Assembly (NCBI GenBank): GCA_014529385.2
Contig: CM043947.1
Span: 120,850,891-120,914,890 of the forward strand
Direction: 5' to 3'
Source: Adiantum capillus-veneris
Taxonomy: Eukaryota > Streptophyta > Polypodiopsida > Polypodiales > Pteridaceae
Length of the DNA: 64,000 nucleotides
Shown here piece after piece: positions 1 through 12,020 of this stretch. A program made the translations under genes and the position numbers. Position 1 is the stretch's first letter. Each line of letters opens with the position of its first letter. The notes under the pieces were generated by a model. It was not told the origin of the DNA and did not search any database. It saw only the letters and a list, made by a program, of their open reading frames with translations.

Positions 1-267
1 AATGATTTCAATGCCGAGGTTTCCGTCGGATTTCTCCAACATGTTCGGGGATATGAACATTCCTAACTAGCGTATGCAATGTTAATTTAAACAACTTGAA
101 ATAAAAATATGATCTACCTCTTCCATTTCTTCATCGAAGGCTCGTGAGATGGCCGGTATTTGTTCCTCCATGGGAGCCTTTCCTTTTCCATTGACATTGC
201 TTGTTCCCGCTTCGCGGTCGTGGGCTCCACCGAAGCGAGTTCTCTTAACCGGGGCCATTTTTCTCAC
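1..267 (-). CDS. 5' end of an unknown gene, partial, probably two exons
   Basis: I do not recognise this protein. Reading leftward, the first exon begins MAPVKRTRFGG at about 258 and is rich in charged residues, ending DEEMEE at 118. A GTAGAT donor follows. A CTAG acceptor at 67-70 then opens an in-phase exon (66-1) that starts LGMFISPNMLEK and leaves the window. The implied intron is 51 nt, short for a plant, but introns of 50, 76 and 77 nt also fit the gene at 56-58 kb. Without splicing the reading stops at 82. The clean phase across the junction favours a real gene start; it could still be a fragment of a transposon gene. Confidence 0.3.
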
Positions 268-1056
268 TACTTAAATGATAGACTTTAAAAAAAAAAGAGC
301 GAAGGTCCGAGAGTAACATGACAAACATCGACAGATTAGATTTATTACAGACTCCTCCTAATGCACGAGGTTAGATTTTTCTCTTTTTGCCCTAGCAATT
401 TTTAAGGGTAATTCTGTATCCACCCTATGGGAAACGACTCTAAGGTTAATTACTTGGCTTAGATGATTAAGAAATTCAGAGTTTTTCTAATTGATTCACG
501 AAAGATATGAAGTAAGCAAGCTCATTCATTTTCCTAGAGCAATATGAAGGTGCAAAGTGACCGCAGCATGTGTGATGGAAAAACCTTCTTCTTATTGGAC
601 TAATGACGGATTAATTTTCAGCTTTAATCACATCTAAATGTGAGAGAAGATTAAGTATAATTTAATTACAACTCTATTGAGTAGTGAAAGATTGAATTCT
701 GACAAATCTACACTATTACTAGCTGACAATTTATTGACTATACCGCCTAGAGAGAGAATCTTTCCTAATCATGCATCAATCCTTGATTAAGGATGATGAA
801 TGGCTGAATAAACTAACTAAATGAATGATAATTATGTAATGAAGTGTAGCTATGAAAACTTAGAGAGCAGCTATAGAGAATTATAGCCAGAAGTAGGCAT
901 AGTAGACAAGAATTATGAGTGGGTAATGATGAGATTAAGAAGAGCAGTAATTAAACCATAATTACCGTGATTAGGGGCTGAGAATCCTCTTAAATTTCTG
1001 ATGCAATGAATCCTCGAGATGGGAATTTCGGCAGCACCTCCCTCCTTGCTTCTCCT
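268..1056. other. AT-rich non-coding stretch
   Basis: I see no coding region, RNA gene or repeat structure that I can support here. It lies upstream of the partial minus-strand gene and could hold its promoter, but no convincing TATA box stands out. Confidence 0.4.
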
Positions 1057-1059
1057 TCA

Positions 1060-1158
1060 AAAGCTGTGTGTGTGCCGTCAGCACCTTCCCAGTGTGTAGG
1101 TGTGTGAGTATACAATGTGTGTGTGTGAGCATACATGCCTGTGTGTGTGTGTGTGTGG
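1060..1158. repeat. interrupted (TG)n microsatellite
   Basis: Runs of TG/CA alternate with short interruptions. Open readings across it consist of TH/HT repeats and are not coding. Confidence 0.8.
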
Positions 1159-2230
1159 GCCTTTAAATAGGCTCCTACAGGCTGAAAATCGACCAGCCCT
1201 GCTATTAGCATCTGGAGGAGCACTCAGTTCACTGCATTGGCAAGTCTAGTTGCCTACTCACCAAGTGTCAGGTTGGTTAGTTTAACTGACTCTAAGATTT
1301 AGTTACTGGCTTGGAAACTCTCCCAGGACTCCCACAAAGCAAGAGGGCGCCCCCTAGCTGCTAAAGCTGATCTGGAATTGCCTGGGACCTGTTCCCACAC
1401 AGTTCCGGGCCCCCGGTACCTCCCCGGACAATTTTTAGGAAAATTGGTTCTAGGCTAAAACGGGTCATACGAAGCGGATTTTGATGCCGTAAATTGCCAT
1501 ACGAAGCCCTAACTAAGGTGTACTGGCCCGAGTACCTGCCATATTTAGCAGCCCCCCGGGGTCCGAAAATGCTTTTTTTTCAAATTCGGGGTACGATTGT
1601 AGATTTCCGAGACGGTCGAGACTGGACGGGTCGGGTGACCAAAAACTTACTATATTTGGAAAATTTTCACAAAAATTATTTTAATTCACATTTTGAAGCT
1701 TTATAACATTTTAAACATCATGGCACTGACAGAATTCGGAAAACTGCTAAAATTAGTAACTTTTTTTCCATTATGATCATTTCATGGTACAAGGGTGCTC
1801 TTTTTGGTTGGGGTCAGAGACCTTACACATATCCCATGACCCAAATACCCCCCTCTCTCTCTAAAGGACGCCATGTCTCTTGTCTTGTAGCTAAATAACC
1901 TCCCCCACACTCACACACACTCAGTTTCACTGAAAAAGGTGCCCACAGACCCATCCCCACCCTGTGGTTACCCGATTTTTCTTTTGTTCACACACATCTG
2001 CACACAGATTCACCTCTGAACACACTCCCCTCTCTCCCCTCGTGTAATTACTTTATTCTCCATGTCACCTCTCACTTTTTTTCATCAACCCATCTCTCTC
2101 TCTTAGTCTCTCTCTCATGAGACTGCTGTTCTGGCACATATACACACAGCCAGACAAGTGGGGCCCACAGTCACATGGCCTATGTAGATAATGATTTCTT
2201 CATTTCTAAATTCTACAATTTCTCCCCCCT
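1159..2230. other. non-coding stretch, possible old LTR material
   Basis: No gene is recognisable. The part from about 1320 to 1720 is richer in G and C (runs such as GGGCCCCCGG) than its surroundings and may be a remnant of an LTR, but no partner copy is present in the window to prove it. Confidence 0.3.
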
Positions 2231-2236
2231 CCTCCC

Positions 2237-2552
2237 CTATATAAAGAGGGGTCACCATCACACTAAGGACACACACCATCACCAAAGAGTACACTATGCA
2301 CTGTGTGTGCCTAGTGCACACACACACACCCACACCATCACCATCACCGCAATCACCATGCTTGTCTTGAGCATGATCTCTACACCCTTGGCTATGGAAG
2401 ATGAAGGGCAACTAAATGAAGGATGATGGCCATAACCCTCATGCGAGTCTTCGCCATCAACTCCCACCTATCCGCCATGTGCTCTACCACTCTCTCCCTT
2501 CTCATTCCCCTACCCTATGCTCCCCATTTCATCGCCTTATTCTCTAAATAAA
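2237..2552 (+). promoter_or_regulatory. TATA box and downstream poly(A) signal, LTR-like
   Basis: CTATATAAAG lies at 2237-2246, and the first AATAAA follows at 2547-2552, about 300 nt later. A TATA box followed at that distance by a poly(A) signal with no coding region between is the arrangement of the R region of an LTR. No second copy or target duplication was found, so an LTR identity is an inference. Confidence 0.3.
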
Positions 2553-2710
2553 GCTTGAGGTTTTGTGAGTATGTTTTCTTGCAATGTTTTGCCCATGTGA
2601 GGTGTGCGGAATCGCCACCTAATCTTGTGTTTGGAGTGAGCTTGTGTATGTGTGAAGGGTGTGCGGATTCGCCATCCTTTTGTGGTGCCTAAGTACTAAG
2701 CCGCTATACC

Positions 2711-2715
<5 letters not shown>

Positions 2716-2763
<48 letters not shown>
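2716..2763. repeat. (CT)n microsatellite
   Basis: An almost perfect dinucleotide run of about 48 bp. Confidence 0.95.
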
Positions 2764-2766
<3 letters not shown>

Positions 2767-3085
2767 TGATTACATTCCCTTTCCTCTTCATCATTACTCC
2801 CAAGCATCCATCTCTCTTGGATGAAAACTTTGTTATGGTGGTGTGTTGTTTGCGTCCTAGCCGCTGAAGCTAGGTGGTGCCCCTGTTTGCCTTACCATGA
2901 CAGGCTCGAGGTGCTCCATTCGGTCCCCAGTGTTTTAGAGGCCGTCGAGGTTCGGGGTTCGCTTTGCTCCCGTCAATGACATAAAGAATAAAAGAGGTTT
3001 GAAGAATAGAGAGTACAAAATTTTGTAGAGAATTAATAGGTTCTTCTTTTTGAAAACCTCTTTATCTATATTACAATTTGTATGT

Positions 3086-3088
<3 letters not shown>

Positions 3089-3135
<47 letters not shown>
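3089..3135. repeat. (CT)n microsatellite
   Basis: A perfect dinucleotide run of about 47 bp. Confidence 0.95.
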
Positions 3136-3137
<2 letters not shown>

Positions 3138-3465
3138 GATTTGTAGGTGATTTGAGAAACCTCCCTCTCTCTCTCTACAAAGATAGGAGGTTTGATGCCA
3201 CTACCATGCCGACCACTCTTCGAGAAAAGTGTGCCTTACATTAGCCTTGACCCAATGTTATCACTTGTTTTTCTCTCAAATGTTTTGTGTGAGCACTGGT
3301 TGTTGAAAAATCAAATAGCCAATTAAAGGGAGGGGAAAATTCATGAAAATAGAGTTAAACTGTAAAAAATTGTAGGTTATTTAAAAAATTCCCTATTTAT
3401 ATCAACCATAAATGGAATTTTATATGTTTGTGAAATTGATTCTTTTTTAACACTGATGTCAACTC

Positions 3466-3468
<3 letters not shown>

Positions 3469-3548
<80 letters not shown>
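3469..3548. repeat. (CT)n microsatellite, 80 bp
   Basis: A perfect dinucleotide run. It is followed by a stretch with the words GGAAACAGTCCGCG that recurs, diverged, near 4350 and 5310, so the tracts sit next to members of a dispersed repeat. Confidence 0.95.
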
Positions 3549-3550
<2 letters not shown>

Positions 3551-3998
3551 AAAAAACCGGGAAAAATTGCTGGAAACAGTCCGCGCCGGTGCGGCCTGTT
3601 TCAAGCAGTTTTTTGCGGTCTGTTTGTCAATTGCCAACGCAGCCTATTTGGAGCAGTTTTTTACGGTCCATTTGTCGATTTATCTGCAATGTTGTTGGTA
3701 GAGCAAGGTAGAGAGGATGCTTGTCAGTTTATCTTTAGAGTTGGTGGTAGAGGAAGCGAGAGGTTTGTCAACTCATCACCAAAAAACTTACAACTAAAAA
3801 AAAAAACATGCTCGAAGTGTATAATTGAGTGACTCACATTGCGCAATGTGTGCCCGCGGTATGTGTCCCCTTCAAGTGGATCAATGGAAAGGGGTCCATA
3901 CCAATTTACATCTTCACTCTCTTCAACAAGACCAGAAGGGGGGAGCAGGCTTAACAACACACCACTGGCTGGTGCTAGCGACAGCAGCTGTTGAATAA

Positions 3999-4287
3999 GG
4001 CTATGGTCATGCGAGGCTTAGTTTCCACAGACAACAGCCAACCAAGCCTGACAGCACGCAGCTTTCCACCGGCATAGCGTTGTGAGAATTTGTAACTATG
4101 CCTTTTTTGGCATAGTTTTCAAACTAAGCCCGTTGCGTGCCGATGAGTTCTCCTTTTCTCTCCCCTGTCTACGCCTCACACTCCCTCTCATTACAGGCTG
4201 CTTCCCGTTACCCTCTGAGCTGTCGTACCTGCCGCGATCAGATGCTGTCGCGAATTACCGAAAACTAAGCCTCGCGTGACCATGCTC
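3999..4287. mobile_element. MITE, Tourist/Harbinger-like, with TAA target duplication
   Basis: The left end reads GGCTATGGTCATGCGAGG and continues CTTAGTTT. The right end, read on the other strand, begins GAGCATGGTCACGCGAGG and continues the same way, so the termini are inverted repeats of about 26 bp with a few mismatches. TAA flanks both sides (3996-3998 and 4288-4290), the target duplication of PIF/Harbinger elements. The 289-bp element has no coding capacity. Its interior includes a 9-bp perfect hairpin (AACTATGCC, T-rich loop, GGCATAGTT) near 4095-4118. The superfamily assignment follows from termini and TSD only. Confidence 0.75.
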
Positions 4288-4598
4288 TAAGTGAGACTTG
4301 TTTCATACACCCGAGGGGTACTTTGGTAATTTTCCCTTTAAAAAATTGTTGGAAACAGTCCGCGGACTTTTTCTAGAAATTTTTTTTATAGTTGTTGGTA
4401 GAGAGGGCGAGAGGTTTGTCAGTTAATTTGCAGAGTCTAGACTCCGACTATAAACGTTTATCAACGACTCCAGAGACTACATTCCAACCGCGCGAGTATA
4501 AAATACTAAAAAAAAACTACTGAACTATTTCCAATAGTTTTTTTTTATAGTTATTATTGGTAGAGAGTCAAGTCATCAGCAATTCAACTCAGTCCAGA

Positions 4599-4607
4599 TG
4601 TGCGCGC

Positions 4608-4699
<92 letters not shown>
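4599..4699. repeat. compound (GC)n-(GT)n-(GA)n microsatellite
   Basis: A GCGCGC start passes into about 46 bp of GT repeats and then about 43 bp of GA repeats without interruption. Confidence 0.95.
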
Positions 4700-4700
<1 letters not shown>

Positions 4701-5362
4701 TTTCCCTCATTAACTTGCAGAGATTAGTTGATGCTGCAGAGCTTAGTCACAGCTTACTTGATGCTATAGCTGAGGCCTTGCCACAACAGCCCCCTCTTGA
4801 GCGTGCCGGTTGGAATAGAGATTTTTGTGGCTTGCAAGCCACCTCAACACCCATCAGGAATATGTGCAGTCATTGTGTATTTTGAATGTGGCTCATGTGG
4901 TTGAGGTGTCAGACCAGGGAAAGTGGGGTAACGGGCAGTGTTAGAAAAAAACCGGGGTCTTGTGTATTTTAATCGGCTGAAATTCTAAAATCCCGGTTAG
5001 ATTTTGAGCTTGCCTTGAAAAAAACCGGGATTTTTTCACAAGTTTAGTGTAATTACTGGCAAAAGCTTCAAATTTTGGCCTTAAAACCGGGAGAGTTTCA
5101 AGTTTGCCCTTATTTTCTTCGGTTAGGAAAAATGTTTTTTTCTAGCCCTAGTAACGGGGTTGTCTGTTGCTCTATGCTTCCCTGGACGAGAAACGGGCAC
5201 ATTGAATTTCATATTTATTTTGTCTTTTGCTTGCGAGCGAGAGAGAGACGCAGAGAGTGTTGACACGCTAGAGATTAAAAAACGTTGAAAAACTTTTAAA
5301 AAAGGTTCTTTAAACAGTCCGCAGTGACGTAGACTGTTTTAGGAGGGTTTCATTAAAAACTT
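4700..5362. other. non-coding stretch
   Basis: I see no supported gene. The phrase AAAACCGGGA recurs several times (near 4950, 5020, 5085), suggesting an old degenerate repeat. Confidence 0.35.

Positions 5363-5363
<1 letters not shown>

Positions 5364-5404
<41 letters not shown>
5364..5404. repeat. (GA)n microsatellite
   Basis: A perfect dinucleotide run of about 41 bp. Confidence 0.95.
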
Positions 5405-5406
<2 letters not shown>

Positions 5407-5629
5407 CGATTGCAACTTGTGCTTGTGCTGTGTGTGGGAGCTCAAAAGAGACTCCAAAGCATGTCATCTACCAAGCTAGGTGGGAATGGGAATAAAGACG
5501 GAATGGTGGCAAAGATGGTAGGCATCGATGTTCTCTCTTGCATTGCATGGAGCGTCTACAAGGTGTTGAAGCCACTTAAGTCTCTACGAACCCAAGTATA
5601 CCATCTAGGTACCTCATTGAGAGAGGGGA

Positions 5630-5631
<2 letters not shown>

Positions 5632-5682
<51 letters not shown>
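5632..5682. repeat. (TC)n microsatellite
   Basis: A perfect dinucleotide run of about 50 bp. The open reading frame running through it on the plus strand has no recognisable domain. Confidence 0.95.
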
Positions 5683-5685
<3 letters not shown>

Positions 5686-5913
5686 GTTTCAGTGCATGAA
5701 AGTTGATGATGAATATATTTAAGTGGGTGATGTTATGAGCATACCCTAATAAGGCTTTGAATATATATCTCTCTGTCGTCTTAGTTTACGTACCTAGGTG
5801 CATCGATCCATTCTTGTCAGGAAGACTTGATAATAACAATTGAGTAGTTGGTTTGTAAGCATCCAACATACTTGTAGATACTTTAAACATAACACCACTC
5901 AAGAGATGCACTC

Positions 5914-5918
<5 letters not shown>

Positions 5919-5944
<26 letters not shown>
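5919..5944. repeat. (CA)n microsatellite
   Basis: A perfect dinucleotide run of about 26 bp. Confidence 0.9.
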
Positions 5945-7635
5945 TAATTGACATGGTGGAAAACTAAAAAAAAATATCTCGAATTGGTAGTAAGCAAAGC
6001 GCTTGGAGAAAACCATACAAAGCTCTTACTAATGATTTGAATGGAAATAACTGATGTGTACTGCATGACAATTTCAATAACCTTGAACTTCCTTACTGGC
6101 TCGTAACACCACTCCAACACAGTTGGATGCCACAATTAGTGTCAAGCTTCTGAGACATGAGGAAGGGAAGCTTGTCTACAAGGATGTCCCATGGCACACT
6201 ACAATAGCCGAAGGCTTCAAATGACGTCCCAAGATTGACTGCAATATCTTAAGGCTTTAAAATAATTGAGCTCCTTGCTTGTCCTATCAAAGGGATCAAA
6301 AGAGCTGATATAGATATATATCCTAGGTAAAGCTTAATTGAGGGTGGGTGCTCTAGATGTGAAGCTCCACCGAAGCTCCAGCCGTGACCAACTTGGCATC
6401 CATGATGCTTGCTTGACACCCTTCGCTTTCCTCCAGTAATAGTTGCCCGAGCTACCACCTTTTGAAAAGGACTAGGGCACTTCTTTGAATAGACGGTAAC
6501 CTCATAAGCTATTAGCTACCTTAAAATCTTCACAAATATTTCGCTCTACAAAGAGTATCATAAGGTGGTGAGTACTATTAGTCTTTAGTTCCGTACTTGT
6601 TGTTTGTAATAGTTAGGCAAGCAATTATCAATTGCCCTTGCAAGGCAATATGTGTGCCAATATACAAAAGTTATGGAGGTGGTGGAAACATGCAAGTGAT
6701 AGGGTGGATGCAACTAGTGTTGTTTGGGACACATTGTAGAAGGGACCACTGGAAACGAAAAGCGAAGGTAGGGTGTAGGGCTTCTCACTGACAATGCTAC
6801 TGCAAATCCTCATGAGGAAAGAGCTGAGAGGCTATGGATGGTGCTACTTCCATTATTACTAGCATTGAGGCTCGTGAATGGGTAGGAGTAGTAACGAAAC
6901 TCAAGACTAACGTGGCCAATCTAAAATCACAATGTAGGATACCTTAGGGTATATTTGGATAGTCCAATTTTTGAATAATTTGGGGGTTGGGCAAAGATAG
7001 AACAAGTGTTTAGGGATAGCTAAACTATTGTATGTCTTTTGTTATGCAAATGCCTCTTATGATTTTCTTTTATATCAATCATGTTCGGCTCTGCTCGGTT
7101 TTATGAGTGCTCAAAGTTTTGCTCGGAGTTTGGAATTCCCCTTCGGAGTAAAAGGGTTTAGGCAATGATGAAGCTCAAGCTCTGACATGTGATGAAAGTG
7201 ACATGTCATTAACTTCAAAGGAAAACTTTTGTTGATGTTTCACAAGCTTGGTGTCTGCCATATCTGTAAGATATAATTTTAAAACATAAACATTATAAGA
7301 TGAGAGGGCAAACTACCAAAATCATGTCATGACCCTAAACCATAAACAACTGACATAAATTATAGTAGCAAAAAACAATATATTATGATTGCAAACCATG
7401 CATTGTACAAGAAATGATTGAAAATTCAAGAAATAAAGCACACACAAAGAGAGAGATAGAAAGAGGTGAACAGGCCAGGAGTGTGAGGGACGTTCATCAT
7501 AAGAACTGGACCCTGTTATGTGCATTACAAAATACACGTAAACGATCGGAACGTACATGTGAACAACCCAACTTGTGTGAGGCACGCTCAACACAAGTTC
7601 TAGATGTTTTTGTAATGTTGATTGGTAGTTTAATC
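5945..7635. other. non-coding stretch
   Basis: No gene, RNA or element boundary can be supported. The short open readings on both strands lack recognisable domains. Confidence 0.4.
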
Positions 7636-8176
7636 AATCTAATCCCTGATGAAGTGTGTGGAACGCACAACACAACCATCAACGGACAAGTTAACAATCT
7701 CAAATTGTGGCCAAACACCATACGTATTTACATCCAAGACAACACCAAGTCATCTAGTGATGAGTGGTGTATCCACAGATCAGAAAGTACAAGGGCAAGG
7801 TGTGTCCTGCTAAGATGAAGAGGGCATAAATATCCATCTCTCAACTCTTAGGTAAACGAAGGTAGCCCTCATATTTCTATGTAGTAAGAACAATGATGTG
7901 ACTTAATCTAATCCATGATGAAGTGTGTGGAAGTCACAACACAAACATCAGCGAACAACTTAACAATCTCAAATGCAGGCCAAATATCGAATGTATGTAC
8001 ATCCAAGACAACACCAAGTCATCTAGTGATGAACAATGGTGTGTCTTTGGAGTTCGAAGCACAAGAGTATACAGTGCATCACACAAAGATGAAGAGGGCA
8101 TGAACTATGCATCTCTCCACTCTTTGTTTCACGAGCAGACCTCTTGCATTTCTATGTGGTACAAATGATGATGTGA
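7636..8176. repeat. tandem duplication, 2 x about 268 bp
   Basis: TGATGAAGTGTGTGGAA begins at 7648 and again at 7916. The copies remain alignable along the rest of the unit (CAAGACAACACCAAGTCATC in both), with diverged positions and small indels, so the duplication is not recent. Neither copy encodes a recognisable protein. Confidence 0.8.
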
Positions 8177-9244
8177 CCTGATCTTAAATTAAGCAACCTA
8201 TATGTCACTTGGAAGTGAAAGGTGTAGCATCATGCCTACTGCACTCCACGAGTTAACCACTAAATATTAACTCAGCTCTGTGGTGAGAGATATACTACTG
8301 CACCACACGAGTGAAAATCTAAGTTTGTCCTAAAACTCTTCCCTATAGTGAGCCAAGTGGCTGCACACAATGAGAAAAGCGACTAGATTCTACTCACTTT
8401 TGGAGTGAGCCGGATGGCTACACACCACGAAGTGGCCTAAAACCTGCAGTCCAACTCTGTGGTGAGAGAAAAACTACTACACCACACGAGTCTGGCACAA
8501 CACAGAAAAAAAAGTTAGGATGTATAAACAAGTGAAAAATTATACCTCGGTAAATGTATAGTAGCTCTCCAATTGAGCAATCTCTCAAATCCTAGGAAGA
8601 AAGCAGACAGTCACTAGTTTCAATTGAAATCCACGACTGTCTTTATATAAGCACTTTTTCCAATCAAAAGATACTTCGATCAAAATATTTTTTTATCAAA
8701 AATAAAAAATATGGCTATTCGGTGATTATTCAAGATTTTGGCGTATAATAGCGTTTTATACGTGTTTTTTTTTTGTACGAGCATATAATGCAACCCAAGC
8801 AAGGGTGCCTTGGTGAAACGGAGTCCCTATGCATTTGATAATAAATACTTGTGTGTGTGTATCCGCGCGCGCACGCGCTTGTTAAATCTCATAGTTTTTA
8901 TAGATTTTTACGTGTGGCCCACATTTTAACTTAAAAAATAAAAAGGCCAAAATATGACAAAACTAGGAAAAGTTGTGTCAATTGGCCAATCTCTCTCCCC
9001 ATTTGGGTGTCAATGTCAAAGGTGGTTTTTGTTGGCCGTTTTGTCCATCTCAAGGCATTTTTCTCCTTTTCTATGGTGAAAAATGTTAGATATTCTTTTA
9101 ATAATACACTATAATGCCAAGTAGTTATGGCTCATTCTTTATAAGTTGTTATGTTTTATTTCCAAAGTAAATCATGTTTCAAACAGGCTCACTCACTAAG
9201 GCGAGGGGAGTCTAGTAACCTGTGGGCCATATTGCCTCGTAGGT
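8177..9244. other. non-coding stretch with internal short repeats
   Basis: From 8230 to 8520 the motif CTCTGTGGTGAGAGA and the words TGAGCCRRRTGGCT and CACCACACGAGT occur twice or more, as in a degenerate local repeat or LTR. No gene is visible. Confidence 0.35.
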
Positions 9245-9460
9245 AGTGTTCGGAAAAAATGTGTCTCAACTTAATATCGTGTTGTTTTCAATTTTAAAAA
9301 TGTTGGTTGAGGGCAAGGAGAAAGGGAGAAATTCCGCCCCAAAATAGAGCAAAATAGTGTTAAAAACCACAAAATTAACCTAATTTTCTAAAATTTCCTC
9401 TTGGCAAACTCAAGGAAAGGAATTTTGTATGTTTTGGAAAAATGATTTTTCCCGAACACT
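9245..9460. mobile_element. 216-bp MITE with AGTGTTCGG termini
   Basis: The element starts AGTGTTCGGAAAAAATG and ends TTTTTCCCGAACACT, an inverted repeat of about 15 bp. Copies of the same family lie at 58.6-61.5 kb; three of them are 215, 216 and 221 bp long. The internal phrases CTTAATATCGTG, GGTTGAGGGCA and TTTCCTCTTGGCAAA are shared. It is non-coding. I could not define a target duplication, so the superfamily is left open. Confidence 0.7.
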
Positions 9461-9738
9461 GCGTAGTTGTGCATAAAGCTACCTAAACTCAATGATAGGT
9501 CTTGATACCTTGCCACCTCTGGGTACCGAGGATCTTTTCAAAGCTTTGGTTCTCATAGAGAGGCGAGTCGGCCTGGCCACTTGCCTGTTTGACGGGGTGG
9601 TGCAGGTGTTTTGGCTCGCTCTCCAAGACAGGGTTTACCTTCGTCCATAGGGGAGCCGGTGGATGGGTGGACCAGCCAATCCCACATGGGTGCTCCTACA
9701 TTGTTGGAAAATACTGATGTGTTTTCCCTTCACGTCTC

Positions 9739-9739
9739 C

Positions 9740-9780
<41 letters not shown>
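9739..9780. repeat. (TC)n microsatellite
   Basis: A perfect dinucleotide run of about 42 bp. Confidence 0.95.
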
Positions 9781-9783
<3 letters not shown>

Positions 9784-9913
9784 GTCCTGGAAATTGTACA
9801 TTTTCTAATTGGTTTGATTACTCTAATTATAGAACTGGGTATAGAACCTCTCTCTCCTTTTATGTCTTTCCCCGTACACTATGCACTTAGGAATATTCTT
9901 GAGCATGTGTGTA

Positions 9914-9914
<1 letters not shown>

Positions 9915-9952
<38 letters not shown>
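9915..9952. repeat. (CT)n microsatellite
   Basis: A perfect dinucleotide run of about 38 bp. Confidence 0.95.
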
Positions 9953-9956
<4 letters not shown>

Positions 9957-10459
9957 TACCAGATGCTAGGTATCCTTGGGTGCACTCAAGCTCAAGTCAC
10001 TCTTGACTTGTTTGGCTAGGTGCAAGAGTCTCCTCCAGAGGAGTGTCCGCCATGCACTCGGATATGTTCACTAAGGTAAGAGGTAGAAATTACATTGCCT
10101 CTTATTTCTCCTCGACCCCCTAGGGTGGTGGAATCTCTCATTAGAAGAGGATCTTTGAAATAAAAGTGCTTATGTATATGATGTGAACCTAAATGACACT
10201 TTGTGAGATCCACTTTGTCACTTTGTCCATCCATATATGTACTTGAGTTTAGTCACAATTTGAGTCTCCCATTCATTACCTATTGATGTATACAATTGGC
10301 ATGCTTTTTGTTGATTATACAAATGATCAAGGTGTTAATGTATACATGTATCTCGTTTTTGTCACACTTTCAATTGTTTTGATTTATGGGTGTTCATCAT
10401 TACATACGTGACGCCTATGTATATTATTGGCTTTCTAAAAGAAACCCTTAGTGTTGTGT

Positions 10460-10849
10460 TGGGTTAGGGAGACTCCTTTAATTTCACATCGTGACATGAT
10501 GGAGACTTACGTTTCATTTCACATCCTGACATGTCTTTACTTTTCTTGAATTCTATTGTTTTAGAATGTTAAAGTGACATGTTTTACTTTTCTTGAATTC
10601 TATTGTTTTAGAATGCTAAAGTAAAGCTTCACCTTGCCTAAATTTAGTAAATTTTACACACACACAATGTTTTTTTTTGCATTCTATTGTTTTAGAATGC
10701 TAAAGTGAAGCTTCACTTTGTACTTCTAATAAATTATATACACACACATATATATAAATTAGTCCTTTTTATTTCACCTTTCATTTCACAACTTCACATG
10801 GCTTTACATTTCTTGCATTTTATAGCTTAATTCTAGTCGGTATTAACGT
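10460..10849. repeat. dispersed repeat, left part, interrupted by the gypsy element
   Basis: This stretch matches, in inverted orientation, 61500-61850. Shared words include TTCACATCCTGACATG, ATTCTATTGTTTTAGAATG and GCATTTTATAGCTT. It contains internal tandem units around ATTCTATTGTTTTAGAATG (three occurrences). It continues on the far side of the gypsy insertion at 20603. Confidence 0.8.
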
Positions 10850-11992
10850 TGTGAGCGTGATGGAAACACACAGAACGCCTCTATAATGACCCGACACACA
10901 CTCTTGGGAAGATACACACACACTATGGGGCACCACTCAGCTTACACAATCTCCCTCGCCGAGACAGGGAACACACCAATGGAGTGAGAGGAGAGAGACT
11001 TCCCACTTGCCCACTCAACACAGAGACACACACACACACACACACACCCAAAAGACTCAGCTCAAAAGAGGACAATTTATGATGTTTAGATACAATAGAG
11101 CTTGGTCCAACACCAATGGGGCAAATAGTTTACGCAGTTTTCAAGAAATACACCAGATACAACCACAAAGTTAAGCAGAGGCTTCACTCACCGGAGAAGA
11201 TTACACAGAAAAATAGTAGAAAAAGAGTGAGGAATTTGGCAAAATGGACAGCGCCATCACGTCCGGAACGGCCCAAAACCCCAGTCTACAATGTCAAAGT
11301 GCTCAAATCCGACCTCGGATGAGCAGTTTACGGCCAAAACAGGCTCCAAAATGAGCAAAAACACAGTTGCGGCTGTTCCTCCTCTCTTCTCCACGTTTTT
11401 TCTGGTCTTCTCTCTGGTTTTTCAGTTCCCACACTTAGCTTTATTAGTTGGGCACCCGTGGCCTTTTAGATGACCTCAAACGGACCCCGAACAGGCCAAA
11501 AAATTGACCTCGTAGTGCATAATTGTCACCTTTTTGCATCATCCGCACACCTGGCACTCAATTTTTCCCAATAATGCATCCCGCAACCATGTGAAGTGGC
11601 CCCAAAAAATGGTCGTCATGATGACCTTTCTGCATAAGTATCACAAGAAAACACCCACGTCGTGTCCATACTTCTCCACGTGCAAGTATTGACCCCGTTC
11701 GACCTCCTGACGCCACTCGATGCCATCTGACGCACTTGCTTACCTCATGTCGTCGGCCCGCGGATAGCTTCCTCGAGAAGTTTTACGCGCTACCAACTCC
11801 TCCTTATTGTAGAAAAAACACACTGGTACTGATAATAGTGAAAATCGCTGCACTATGTACACCCTGTCCTACCTGTACACACGTGGGCCCCACGTAACCA
11901 CCTGGCTATGGAAATTGGGTAATCCTTTATTCGATGCACCATGCATGTGTATGTACATATGCGCAATCCCTTGCTCAAAAAAACTCCTGACA
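10850..11992 (-). repeat. 3' LTR of the Tat-like gypsy element
   Basis: It matches 19460-20602 over its whole length with scattered substitutions and a few 2-bp length changes in CA runs. Open readings that appear identically in both LTRs (for example MGQIVYAVFKKY at 11116) are LTR sequence and not genes. Confidence 0.93.
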
Positions 11993-12020
11993 TAATTTGT
12001 CCATCCCCTAGCCTGCTAAA

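Noticed and set aside
3377-3701. Poly-RE and poly-LS readings, here and at 59.2, 60.2 and 61 kb
   Set aside because: They are translations of CT/GA microsatellites, present in several frames.
11116-11322. Plus-strand reading MGQIVYAVFKKY, also at 19726
   Set aside because: It lies in both LTRs of the gypsy element, antisense to it, and has no domain.
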